A DNA stretch of 15,993 nt, taken from assembly GCA_046153355.1 (NCBI GenBank), contig JBJXEY010000518.1, positions 1-15,993 of the forward strand, given 5' to 3'. The stretch comes from 2-02-FULL-62-17 sp046153355. GTDB lineage: Bacteria > Pseudomonadota > Gammaproteobacteria > Burkholderiales > SG8-39. Below are positions 6,865-14,307 of this stretch, in pieces (within the stretch, counting starts at the first letter, position 1; every line of letters begins with the position of its first letter). The translations under genes and the position numbers were made by a program. The notes under the pieces are model-generated. The model searched no databases. It had not been told where the DNA came from and saw only the letters and a program-made list of their open reading frames with translations.

Positions 6865-9282
6865 TTAGCGGTTTCGTGCCGCCGCGAATTGATATCGCAA
6901 ACCGATCCAGCCTGCACGCGGCGCGCCTGGCGCGACAAAGGTTTCGCGGGCCCAGTTATCGGAATTGGTTTGAAAGCGGCCGCTGTTGTCGAAGGGGTTC
7001 TCAGCCAGCGCCGCGCCGCTTTGATAGCGCCGATCAAATAGATTGGTTATTTTTCCAAACAGTTCCCAGCCACGTTCCAATTCATGCTTGACGTTTAAAT
7101 TGAGCACCGCATATCCCGGCGTGGTACCCGAGCCAAGAAAAGTTCGCGCCGTTCCGCCTTGGGTAATTGTTCCGGGTTGATGGAGATTGTTCTCGTTGCC
7201 GCGCGCGTATTGCCGTGAAAATGCCCCGAGATCCGCGCCAATGCTTGTTGTTGGGCCAGTTCTTGTGGTGATGGTTAGTTTTAAATTGTGCTCAGGCAGG
7301 CCCGGAATGCGGTTGCCTGGGTTAACGCGAATCAAGTCGTCACCGGGGGAGGCGCACTCGGGCGATTGCCCGCGGCTGCTGTTGTTCGCTGCAAGCAGGC
7401 AGGCCGCGGATTCGAAGCTCGCGCGCAGCAGGCTGTAGTTCACCTCCCAATCCCAGCGCGTTTGTTTTGCATTAATACCCAGCTCCAGCCCTTGCCGGCG
7501 GGTAGCGCCGTAGTTGGTAAAAAATCCCGCGCTGCCGGTGGTGCCAACAAAAAGAATATCGTCGCGATTGTCGGTGCGATACACACCAGCGTTCCAGTTG
7601 ATCGATGCCGAAATCTTTCCGCGCACGCCGGCTTCATAAGTTCTGGCGAGCACTTGCTTGAGAAACGGATCCGAGGCCATGGCGTTGGGCAGGGTGCATG
7701 GGTTGGCGCGATCGGCGCACCCCAGTTCAATGGGCGAGGGGGCGCGATTGCCCTGACTGAATCCCACGTAAGTGGTGAACGATTCGGCCGCGCCCCAGGT
7801 CAGGCCCAACGCGGGATTGAGCTTGCGGTAGCGATAATCTCCATCCAGATTGGGCGGCGTTGCTACGCGTAAATCCTGCAAGGCGACGCGCATGTGGTTG
7901 TATCGGGCCGAGGCGGTGAGATGCATGCGCGGCGCAATCGCATAAGTCTCCGAGGCGAACACGCCGCTGGCACGTGTCAGGCCGCGTATCCGATTGCGAA
8001 GCAGCGCGCCACCGGGGATGGCCTCCAGTACCGCGCGATTGACATCGAATATTCCGGCGCCGGCGTGTTGCGTGAATTCACTGTCGCCGCGATCGTGGGC
8101 AAACCCCACCGCCAGATTGTGTGCCGATGTATTCAACGACCATTGCAAATTGACGCCAGTGGTACGTTGCATCGTTGCCAAGCGATTGCGGTTGCCCGTG
8201 CTTCGATCAAATCCGGCGCCAGCATTTGCGCCGGTGGATCCGTCCAGGGTTGCGTCATTCTCAAAACCCGGATTCACATCGCTATTGAGGCTGCTTGTCC
8301 TGTTGCGCCGATGGTAGAGCGTGCCGGATAGGCGTGTGTCGTCGCTCGTCCACAAGCCGCCATTGATAGTTAGCATGTTCATCTGATTGCGCGTGTTATC
8401 GGGCACCGTGAACACCCGCGTTCTGGATTGCCGTTGCATCGATTCGGGCACCAGGCCGTTGCCGGTTAAATCGGTGTCGCCATGCGTGAGACTCAAGTGA
8501 AGATCATGTCGCGCGTCGCGATGGGTGAGCTTGCCAAACAGTTGCGTGGCATCCGAGGGCGAATGATCGCGCCAACCATCCTCGGAAAATCGTGTCGCCG
8601 CAACATACAAAGCGGTGTTGTCGGAGAAACCGCCGTGTTCGAGCGCCAGCATGCGCCGCCCGAACGATCCTCCTTCAGCTTCGACGTGCGTGCCAACATG
8701 GGTATCGCCACGCTTGGTGCGAAGCGAAATCGCGCCACCCAGCGTGTTCAGTCCAAACAGAGGATTGGATCCGGGCAACAAGGTCATGCTCGATATGGCG
8801 TTACGTGGAATCAAATCCCAATGCACCAGATCACCGAACGACTCGTTGATACGCACGCCATCCTGATACACCGACAAGCCCTGAGGCGCGCCCAGCAAGG
8901 GCGAGGCTTGAAAGCCGCGGTAATTAACGCTGGATTGCAGCGGGTTGCCTTGTATCTCGTTGAGATTGACACTGGGCAGTTGCCGCGCCATGAAATCGGG
9001 CAGGCTAAGCGAGGGCGCATCGCGAAAATCGCGGGTATCGAACACCCGGACATTGGCGGGAATGCGATCACGCGGCACGTCGAAACCTGGGGTGGGCGTG
9101 GTGCCGATGACTTCGATCGGTTCAATCGTCAGTGGGGCGCGATTCGATGCAGGGGTTTGCGCGTAGCTCGTCTGCACAATAAGCACGCTTGAAATTAATA
9201 GGCGAACCGACCACCGATGTTGGTGTCGAATTGACGTACCTGGAACGCGGCGGGGGGTAAAATAATTTTGAGGGAGGAGCAC
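6865..9282 (-). CDS. TonB-dependent outer-membrane receptor
   Basis: This is an outer-membrane TonB-gated transporter. The given GTG start (805 aa) is uncertain: the open frame runs up to an ATG at 9396, no candidate has a clear ribosome site, and there is no in-frame ATG between. Numbering from 9282, a hydrophobic signal core (RLLISSVLIV) ends near SYAQ at about 41. A TonB-box-like segment, IEPIEVIG, follows near 53, then a plug domain (SLPDFMARQLPSVNLNEIQG, VNYRGFQASP, LSVYQDGVRIN, LGGAISLRTKRG), then a long beta-barrel ending WIGLRYQF plus six residues. Two Cys pairs occur in likely outer loops. Motifs such as NYGATRRQGLELG and ITNLFDRRYQSG are typical of the family. The ligand is not shown by sequence. 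Beside a PQQ dehydrogenase and a YncE-like propeller, PQQ, a lanthanide chelate or copper are reasonable candidates. Confidence 0.9.
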   Translation of the reverse strand: MLLPQNYFTPRRVPGTSIRHQHRWSVRLLISSVLIVQTSYAQTPASNRAPLTIEPIEVIGTTPTPGFDVPRDRIPANVRVFDTRDFRDAPSLSLPDFMARQLPSVNLNEIQGNPLQSSVNYRGFQASPLLGAPQGLSVYQDGVRINESFGDLVHWDLIPRNAISSMTLLPGSNPLFGLNTLGGAISLRTKRGDTHVGTHVEAEGGSFGRRMLALEHGGFSDNTALYVAATRFSEDGWRDHSPSDATQLFGKLTHRDARHDLHLSLTHGDTDLTGNGLVPESMQRQSRTRVFTVPDNTRNQMNMLTINGGLWTSDDTRLSGTLYHRRNRTSSLNSDVNPGFENDATLDGSTGANAGAGFDRSTGNRNRLATMQRTTGVNLQWSLNTSAHNLAVGFAHDRGDSEFTQHAGAGIFDVNRAVLEAIPGGALLRNRIRGLTRASGVFASETYAIAPRMHLTASARYNHMRVALQDLRVATPPNLDGDYRYRKLNPALGLTWGAAESFTTYVGFSQGNRAPSPIELGCADRANPCTLPNAMASDPFLKQVLARTYEAGVRGKISASINWNAGVYRTDNRDDILFVGTTGSAGFFTNYGATRRQGLELGINAKQTRWDWEVNYSLLRASFESAACLLAANNSSRGQSPECASPGDDLIRVNPGNRIPGLPEHNLKLTITTRTGPTTSIGADLGAFSRQYARGNENNLHQPGTITQGGTARTFLGSGTTPGYAVLNLNVKHELERGWELFGKITNLFDRRYQSGAALAENPFDNSGRFQTNSDNWARETFVAPGAPRAGWIGLRYQFAAARNR
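9231..9263 (+). promoter_or_regulatory. Possible promoter for cytochrome b561
   Basis: TTGACG at 9231-9236 and TAAAAT at 9258-9263 resemble -35 and -10 boxes, but the spacer is 21 nt, longer than optimal. They precede the strong GGGAGGAG ribosome site (9272-9279) and the ATG at 9284. Both lie in the 5' region of the opposing TonB receptor gene. Confidence 0.25.
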
Positions 9283-9283
9283 T

Positions 9284-9835
9284 ATGAAAAACAAACAATG
9301 GTACACGCGGACCGCGATGATATTGCATTGGCTGCTGGCGCTGGGGGTGCTGACGCAGTTTTGCCTGGGCTGGTGGATGCGATCTTTGCCTGACAAGACT
9401 GGGGTGCAAGCTTATTGGTTCAATCTGCACAAATCAATTGGCTTGACGGTATTCGTGTTGGCGGTAGTGATGCTGATCTGGCGCATCAAGCACCCGCCGC
9501 CAACGCTGCCAGACTTTATGCCTGCCTGGCAGCGTTGGTCGGCCAAGGCATGTCACCACGGCCTTTATGTTTGCATTCTTATCATGCCCATCAGCGGCTA
9601 TATGGGTTCGTCTTTCACCAGGTTTCCCATCCGCTATTTCGGCGTGGCGCTGCCAAACTTCTGGGGCTGGGAAAGTCCCGAGCTCAAAGCGCTTTGCAGT
9701 CTTATTCACCTTTGCACCGTATGGGTATTCATGTCACTGGTGGCATTGCATATCGGCGCCGCTTTGATGCATCTTTTTATCAGCCGTGACCGCGTATTTC
9801 AACGTATGTGGCGATGGCGGGCGCCAAGTGATTAG
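9284..9835 (+). CDS. Cytochrome b561 (di-haem, four-helix membrane protein)
   Basis: This 183-aa inner-membrane protein has four hydrophobic helices (about 11-31, 50-67, 90-108 and 140-164) and histidines placed as in the CybB/YodB b561 family: His15 in MILHWLLAL, His49 in NLHKSIG, His91/92 in CHHGLY and His156 in VALHIGAA. It binds two b haems and moves electrons between the periplasm and the quinone pool. It can act on superoxide or small donors, or as an anchor for other redox enzymes. A near-perfect ribosome site, GGGAGGAG (9272-9279), fixes the start. The start is head-to-head with the TonB receptor. The stop overlaps the end of the convergent cyclase gene by four bases. It could link the neighbouring periplasmic oxidation genes to the quinone pool, but that is inference. 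Confidence 0.92.
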   Translation: MKNKQWYTRTAMILHWLLALGVLTQFCLGWWMRSLPDKTGVQAYWFNLHKSIGLTVFVLAVVMLIWRIKHPPPTLPDFMPAWQRWSAKACHHGLYVCILIMPISGYMGSSFTRFPIRYFGVALPNFWGWESPELKALCSLIHLCTVWVFMSLVALHIGAALMHLFISRDRVFQRMWRWRAPSD

Positions 9836-10941
9836 GCGGCCCGTAATCTGAGTATGCGGATTACGGGCACCGGCTGCGAAAACCCTTTTAAGCTAAGGAG
9901 ACCAACGGATTCGGCCTCGACCAGGTTTTCGATGCGCGACAGCGTCTTTTGATTGGTCAATATTTGTCCGCCCTTGGCTTCACCGCACAGCCGCGCGGTG
10001 AGGTTATTGACGCTGCCGATCGCCGCATAGTCCCAGCGGCCTTCGTAGCCGATGCTGCCCAAGGTGGCGTAGCCGACCGCGAGACCCGCGCCCAGGTGAA
10101 GATCGTAGCCACGCTTTAGCCAGCCCTCGCGCAATGGCAGAAAGCGCTGTTGCAGCGCTACGCACATACGTGCTGCTTCTTCGCAAGCGTTGGGTAACGG
10201 TATTGGGTCGTTGAAAAAAATCATCATGCCATCGCCGGCAAAGTGTTCGACGGTGCCTTGGTGTTGGGTGACCAGCTCGCCGACTAGGTTGTGATACTCG
10301 GCCAGCACGTTCATCACTTCTTCAGGCTCGGCCGATTCGGTGAAGGCGGTGAAGCCGCGAAGATCTAGGTACACCACGCCGATTTCGCGGCGATGGGGTT
10401 TGAGCAGTTCTTCGCCGCCGCCAGAGACGATTGCCTCGGCCAGTTGTGGGGAGAAAAATCCCTTCAGCCGACCCATGCGATCCAACTGAGCTACTTGCTC
10501 CTGCACTCGTTGTTCGAGTTTTTCGTTCCATTCGCGCAATTCGCCCGCTTGCGTCTGGATGGTGTCGTGGTACTCCTTGACGCGTAACAGCGAACGAACT
10601 CGCGCCAGCAACTCGGATTGATTGATGGGTTTGGTGAGAAAGTCATCCGCCCCGGCATCCAGCCCCTTGGCGCGTTCGGAGGGGTCAAGCGCCGTGACCA
10701 GCACGATGGGCAGGGCGCGCAAATCAGGGTCGGCGCGCACCGCCTGGCAGACTTCGTAGCCGTTCATGCCGGGCATCATCACATCGAGCAATACGATGTC
10801 CGGTGGGTTGGCTTTCATTTTCTTCAGGGCATCGGCGCCCGATTCCGAGGTGACGACTTCATAGCCCTTCACCTCCAGAATGCCCGCCAGCAGTTTAACG
10901 TTCATCGGCTGGTCATCGACCACTAGAATTTTTCTTGCCAT
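9832..10941 (-). CDS. Response regulator with receiver and class III adenylate/guanylate cyclase domains
   Basis: The protein is 369 aa. The receiver domain (1-120) has Asp9-Asp10, phospho-acceptor Asp53 in VLLDVMMPG, Thr83 and Lys104. A charged coiled-coil linker (about 121-160) leads to a cyclase homology domain (about 185-365). In the cyclase part the two metal-binding aspartates are present (Asp193 in YLDLRGFT, Asp237 in FAGDGMMIFF), as are the transition-state Asn313 and Arg317 (NNLTAR). The purine-specifying Asp304 (RWDYAAIG) fits ATP. However, the partner Lys two residues before GDG is His233 (EHFAGDG), so activity and ATP/GTP choice are uncertain. It is the last gene of the operon, with its ATG 2 nt after the stop of the single-domain regulator, so translation is probably coupled. 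Phosphorylation by the operon's kinase would be expected to control cyclic nucleotide output. Confidence 0.92.
   Translation of the reverse strand: MARKILVVDDQPMNVKLLAGILEVKGYEVVTSESGADALKKMKANPPDIVLLDVMMPGMNGYEVCQAVRADPDLRALPIVLVTALDPSERAKGLDAGADDFLTKPINQSELLARVRSLLRVKEYHDTIQTQAGELREWNEKLEQRVQEQVAQLDRMGRLKGFFSPQLAEAIVSGGGEELLKPHRREIGVVYLDLRGFTAFTESAEPEEVMNVLAEYHNLVGELVTQHQGTVEHFAGDGMMIFFNDPIPLPNACEEAARMCVALQQRFLPLREGWLKRGYDLHLGAGLAVGYATLGSIGYEGRWDYAAIGSVNNLTARLCGEAKGGQILTNQKTLSRIENLVEAESVGLLSLKGFSQPVPVIRILRLRAA
9839..9868. repeat. 10-bp perfect inverted repeat at the b561/cyclase convergent junction
   Basis: The arms GCCCGTAATC (9839-9848) and GATTACGGGC (9859-9868) are perfect complements around a 10-nt loop. 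The structure begins 3 nt after the b561 stop and lies inside the last codons of the opposing cyclase gene. No T-tract follows in either direction, so it is not a standard intrinsic terminator, though it may end or protect the b561 transcript. Confidence 0.6.
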
Positions 10942-10943
10942 GG

Positions 10944-11321
10944 TTATTTCTTCGCAGGGATGCCGGCGAATCTTTCGACCGTGGCAACGAAGCTCTTTAA
11001 ATCGATCGGCTTGGTGATGTAGGCATCAAACCCCGAAGCGACGATCTTCTGTTGTTCATCGGGCATCACCGAGGCGGAGACCGCGACCACCGGCGTTTTC
11101 GAAAGCGTGGCGTCGGCGCGGATGATTTGCAGAGCATCGATGCCGTTGATATCGGGAAGCTGAATGTCCATGAGAATGAGATCGGGCTTTTTGTCGCGCG
11201 CCAGATCCAGGCCCTGATGGCCGGTGACGGCTTCCAGCGTTTGATATCCCTTGTATTGCAGGATGTCGCGCACCAATTTCATATTTTTCTCATTGTCTTC
11301 GACAATCAGGATGGTGCTCAT
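10944..11321 (-). CDS. Single-domain response regulator (CheY/DivK-like)
   Basis: This 125-aa protein is a lone receiver domain with acidic residues Glu8-Asp9, phospho-acceptor Asp52 in LILMDIQLP, Ser82 in the Thr/Ser position and Lys104 in YITKPID. It has no output domain, so it acts by protein contact or as a phosphate carrier, as DivK and hybrid-kinase partner receivers do. Its ATG overlaps the kinase stop in an ATGA, with GGAG five nt upstream inside the kinase gene, and it is followed after 2 nt by the receiver-cyclase gene. This arrangement suggests that one kinase feeds two receivers, with this one as a competing sink or regulator. Confidence 0.93.
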   Translation of the reverse strand: MSTILIVEDNEKNMKLVRDILQYKGYQTLEAVTGHQGLDLARDKKPDLILMDIQLPDINGIDALQIIRADATLSKTPVVAVSASVMPDEQQKIVASGFDAYITKPIDLKSFVATVERFAGIPAKK

Positions 11322-13150
11322 ACCGTCTCCATGGTTTTATCCGGCAGGGAAAATGTGAAGGTCGAGCCTTTGCCAAGCTCGCTTTGCAGGGTGATTTTTC
11401 CGCCATGCAACTCAACGAATCCGCGGGTGAGCGACAAGCCCAATCCGGTGCCTTCGGATTTTTTCAAATAGTCGCCACTGGCTTGGCGGAATTCTTCGAA
11501 TACCAGGTCGCGGTCGGCTTCCGATATGCCAATGCCCGTGTCGGTGACGGAAATTTCCACGCCGGTCTCGGTTCGTCGAGTGGCCACCGTGATCTTTCCG
11601 CCTTGGGGCGTGAACTTCACCGAGTTGGATAAGAGATTCAGCAAGATCTGCTTCACTTTGCGTTCATCGGCAACCCACTCGCCAATACTGGCGTCGGTCT
11701 CGACGGCCAGTTCTACGCCGTGCCGCGAGGCACGCTCGCGAATGAGGGTGAGGGCATTGTCGATGGCCTGTGGAAGATGGAAGTGCGCCAGTTCCAATTC
11801 CATGCGGCCGGCTTCAATCTTGGAAAGATCGAGGATGTCATTAATGAGCGATAGAAGGTGTTGTCCAGAAGAATGTATATCCTTTAAATATTCGAGCTGC
11901 TTGTCGTTAAGCTCGCCGAACATCTTTTCAGATAGCACCTCGGAAAAACCGATGATGGCGTTCAGCGGCGTGCGCAGTTCGTGCGACATATTGGCGAGGA
12001 ACTCGGACTTGTGTTTATTGGCGATTTCCACATCGCGGGTGCGCTCTGCGACCTTTTGCTCCAATCCAGAATAGGATTCCTGCAACTGTGCTGCCATGTG
12101 GTTGAACTCATTGGCCAAGGCCTCCAATTCGTCGCCGGTGCGCACGTCGATGTTCTGCGCAAATTTGCCGGTGGCAAATTGCGCCGCGCCGCCCTGGATG
12201 GCGGTAATCGGCGCCACCATGCGGCGCGCGACGCCTTGGCCCACCAGCACCGCGAAGGCAAGACCCAGCAGCAGCAAGAGGCCGCTTCGTTCCAGCGATG
12301 CATACACAGGCGCAAACGCCTCGATGGCGGGCTGCTCCGCGAATACATGCCAGCCCAGGGTTGGGATTCTCGCGTAGGCGGTTAGCACCTCAATGCCGAC
12401 TGCGTTGCGTGCCAGGGAAACGCTGTCAACATTGTCATCGGGTTTGTCTGCACGCGCCGCGATGACCTGGGCGAGTTTGGTGAAATCCGATTTCTGCAGC
12501 ACCAAACTGATGTCCGGATGCGCGATCAATTGGCCGCGCGCGTCCACCACGTAGGCCAAACCCTTTTCGCCGATTTTGATGCGCGAAATCACATCCCAGA
12601 TAAATTTGAGATTCACCTCCGCGACGGTAATGCCGGTGTCTTCGCTGTTGCCCGCGACTGACATGGTCATGTACGGCTCGGTCTCCTTGCGAAAGTACAC
12701 CGGGCTAAGGTAGGTGCTCCCACCCTTGGTGCCGAGAAACTTCACATCGGTGGAAAGATCGCCTTGCGTGCCCGACACATCCATCCCCAGGCGCGAGACG
12801 CGCAACTTTTCCTGCCCCGTGAAATCCAGCATCGCCACTTCGGTGATCGCCGGTACCTGGCGCAAGAGGCGCAGGAAGTCGATGCGCCGTTGGTCGGCCG
12901 TGGTCGAACCCACCTGCGGCAATCGCATCCAGCCAAGTTGATGCTCGATCTCCTGAACATAAGCTTCGATGCGCGACGCCGCAGCTGCTGCCTTTTCCTT
13001 CTGCAGGTTGAGCAGCGCGACCTTGTTTTCCTGATAAGTGAAGTAGATGCCCACCAGGCCGCTTGCCAGCACCGCGCCACTGACTAGCGCGACGAAGTAC
13101 AGAACGTATTTTCGAAATAGGGAACCGCGTGGTTTTTTGGGGTTAATCAT
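11318..13150 (-). CDS. Membrane sensor histidine kinase (Cache-like sensor, HAMP, HisKA, HATPase)
   Basis: From the ATG at 13150 the protein is 610 aa. There is a TM helix at about 13-37, a large periplasmic double-Cache-like sensor region (about 40-285), a second TM helix (288-308), a HAMP domain (308-360), a short coiled coil, and a HisKA domain with phospho-acceptor His390 in ANMSHELRTPLN. The ATPase domain has an N box with Asn505/Asn509, DTGIG at 537-541 and GTGLGL at 567-572. Cache domains bind small molecules such as organic or amino acids. It autophosphorylates and should pass phosphate to the two receivers encoded next. An in-frame extension to 13261 has no membrane or domain meaning. 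No Shine-Dalgarno precedes the ATG, but TATACT lies 10 nt before it, so the message may be nearly leaderless. Confidence 0.93.
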   Translation of the reverse strand: MINPKKPRGSLFRKYVLYFVALVSGAVLASGLVGIYFTYQENKVALLNLQKEKAAAAASRIEAYVQEIEHQLGWMRLPQVGSTTADQRRIDFLRLLRQVPAITEVAMLDFTGQEKLRVSRLGMDVSGTQGDLSTDVKFLGTKGGSTYLSPVYFRKETEPYMTMSVAGNSEDTGITVAEVNLKFIWDVISRIKIGEKGLAYVVDARGQLIAHPDISLVLQKSDFTKLAQVIAARADKPDDNVDSVSLARNAVGIEVLTAYARIPTLGWHVFAEQPAIEAFAPVYASLERSGLLLLLGLAFAVLVGQGVARRMVAPITAIQGGAAQFATGKFAQNIDVRTGDELEALANEFNHMAAQLQESYSGLEQKVAERTRDVEIANKHKSEFLANMSHELRTPLNAIIGFSEVLSEKMFGELNDKQLEYLKDIHSSGQHLLSLINDILDLSKIEAGRMELELAHFHLPQAIDNALTLIRERASRHGVELAVETDASIGEWVADERKVKQILLNLLSNSVKFTPQGGKITVATRRTETGVEISVTDTGIGISEADRDLVFEEFRQASGDYLKKSEGTGLGLSLTRGFVELHGGKITLQSELGKGSTFTFSLPDKTMETV

Positions 13151-13171
13151 GGCGGGGGCGAGTATAGCCGG

Positions 13172-13193
13172 AAGGCGAAAGTCGCCTTTTTTT
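13172..13193 (+). terminator. Terminator-like hairpin facing the plus strand
   Basis: The arms AAGGCGA (13172-13178) and TCGCCTT (13182-13188) pair around a 3-nt loop, and T's run from 13187 to 13193, the form of a rho-independent terminator read on the plus strand. No plus-strand gene precedes it. On the minus strand the T-tract would be upstream of the stem, so it should not stop Bug-receptor transcripts. It may block antisense transcription out of the kinase gene. Confidence 0.45.
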
Positions 13194-13271
13194 AACGCAT
13201 CGCATAACTCTGGAAATTGCTCCGGTTTCGGCAGCGACTGCCTGTTACCGGGCAACCACATTAACCCGCAT

Positions 13272-14243
13272 TCAATCCGCCTGCGCCCCCGAAACCTTTA
13301 CCGCCACGCCCCAGCGCTCGATCTCCGCGTCGAGAAACGAAGCGAATTCGCGCGCAGGCGCGAAGTGCACGTTCATCCCCGGTTTCGCGAATGTGGAAAC
13401 AATGTCCGGCAAGGCGAGCGCGCGGCGCACTTCAGATTCCAGCCGCGCGACGACCGGCGCCGGTGTACCGCCAGTGGTCAGCATGCCAGTCCAGCCGCTC
13501 ACTTCGAAATCTTTGAATCCCGACTCAATCATGGTCGGAGTATCGGGGAACAGCGGATTGCGTACACGCGAGGTCAATGCCAGCAGGCGAAGCTTGCCCG
13601 CGCGGATCTGCTGAATCGACACCGATAGCGAATCGAACATGAAGTCCACTTCGCCGGAAAGCAACGCGGTCATGGCAGCCGGCGCGCCGCGAAAGGGGAT
13701 GTGGACTGCTGCGAACTTGCCTTGATATTTGAACAGTTCGCCCGAGAGTTGAATGGTGGTACCGGTGCCGTTGGAAGCAAAATTGAATTTGCCGGGGTTG
13801 GCGCGCGCCGACTCAACCAGGGTTTGCACGCTCTTGATCGGGCTATCTGCGTTGACTACCAGAACGTTGGGTACGCTGCCGATCAGCGCCACGGGTGCCA
13901 GGTCTTTACGCGTATCGAAGGGCAGCGTCTTATAGAGCGCGACGTTAATGGCGTTGGGCGGAGCGGCCACCATCAACATGTAGCCATCGGGCGGCGCTTT
14001 GGCGACCAGGTCGGTACCGATATTGCCGCCCGCGCCAACGCGGTTCTCGACAATCACCGGCTGGCCCATAGCTTCCGCAAGCTTGGGCGATATGACGCGC
14101 GCGGAGAAATCGGTAATGCCGCCGGGAGGAAAGGTGACGATCATGCGCAGTGGCTTGGTGGGCCATGCCTGGGCTTGTGCGCCAAACGAAACAACTGCAA
14201 CCGCCACCGCGCCTAGCTCTGCGAGTCTTTTTGGGATTCTCAA
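13272..14243 (-). CDS. Bug/TctC-family tripartite tricarboxylate transporter substrate-binding protein
   Basis: This 323-aa periplasmic solute receptor has a signal peptide at about 1-26 (ending AQAQA), then WPTKPLRMIVTFPPGGITDF, the hallmark N-terminal motif of Bug proteins, followed by ENRVGAGGNIGTDLVAKAPPDG and PFDTRKDLAPVALIG. Two-lobed Bug proteins bind carboxylates such as citrate, glutamate or aromatic acids. No TctA/TctB membrane partners are in the window, so it is an orphan receptor, as is common in Burkholderiales. The start is TTG at 14243, supported by GGAG at 14250-14253 with a 6-nt spacer; no in-frame ATG is near. It follows the small lipoprotein gene after 64 nt on the same strand. 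The ligand is unknown. Confidence 0.93.
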   Translation of the reverse strand: MRIPKRLAELGAVAVAVVSFGAQAQAWPTKPLRMIVTFPPGGITDFSARVISPKLAEAMGQPVIVENRVGAGGNIGTDLVAKAPPDGYMLMVAAPPNAINVALYKTLPFDTRKDLAPVALIGSVPNVLVVNADSPIKSVQTLVESARANPGKFNFASNGTGTTIQLSGELFKYQGKFAAVHIPFRGAPAAMTALLSGEVDFMFDSLSVSIQQIRAGKLRLLALTSRVRNPLFPDTPTMIESGFKDFEVSGWTGMLTTGGTPAPVVARLESEVRRALALPDIVSTFAKPGMNVHFAPAREFASFLDAEIERWGVAVKVSGAQAD

Positions 14244-14249
14244 AATATG

Positions 14250-14253
14250 CTCC
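14250..14253 (-). promoter_or_regulatory. Shine-Dalgarno setting the TTG start of the Bug receptor
   Basis: GGAG (read on the minus strand) lies 6 nt before TTG at 14243. Because the start codon is not ATG, this site is what fixes the start. The signal peptide begins directly from it. Confidence 0.7.
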
Positions 14254-14307
14254 TGGTCGTGTCAATACCGAAAAAAGTTTTTCCTGCGATCAAATCCCGC
14301 ATTGCGG

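Noticed and set aside
6792..7037. 82-residue N-terminal extension of the beta-propeller protein
   Set aside because: It overlaps the TonB receptor gene in another frame. The signal peptide and ribosome site at 6791 fit the shorter form.
7288..7872. 194-aa plus-strand open frame
   Set aside because: Antisense shadow of the TonB receptor gene, with no recognisable domain and no ribosome site.
8482..9192. 236-aa plus-strand open frame
   Set aside because: Antisense to the receptor plug domain. Its composition follows the codon bias of the true gene on the other strand.
11526..12074. 182-aa plus-strand open frame
   Set aside because: Antisense shadow of the histidine kinase, Ser/Arg-rich with no domain.
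13151..13261. 37-residue N-terminal extension of the kinase
   Set aside because: It adds no membrane segment or domain and runs over the hairpin. MINPKKPRGS directly before the TM helix is a normal start.
13047..13628. 193-aa plus-strand open frame
   Set aside because: Covers the kinase 5' end and Bug receptor 3' end in antisense and crosses the terminator-like hairpin; no family features.
14297..14307. CCGC-AAT-GCGG hairpin after the lipoprotein as a terminator
   Set aside because: The four-pair stem is too weak and only a short T stretch follows.
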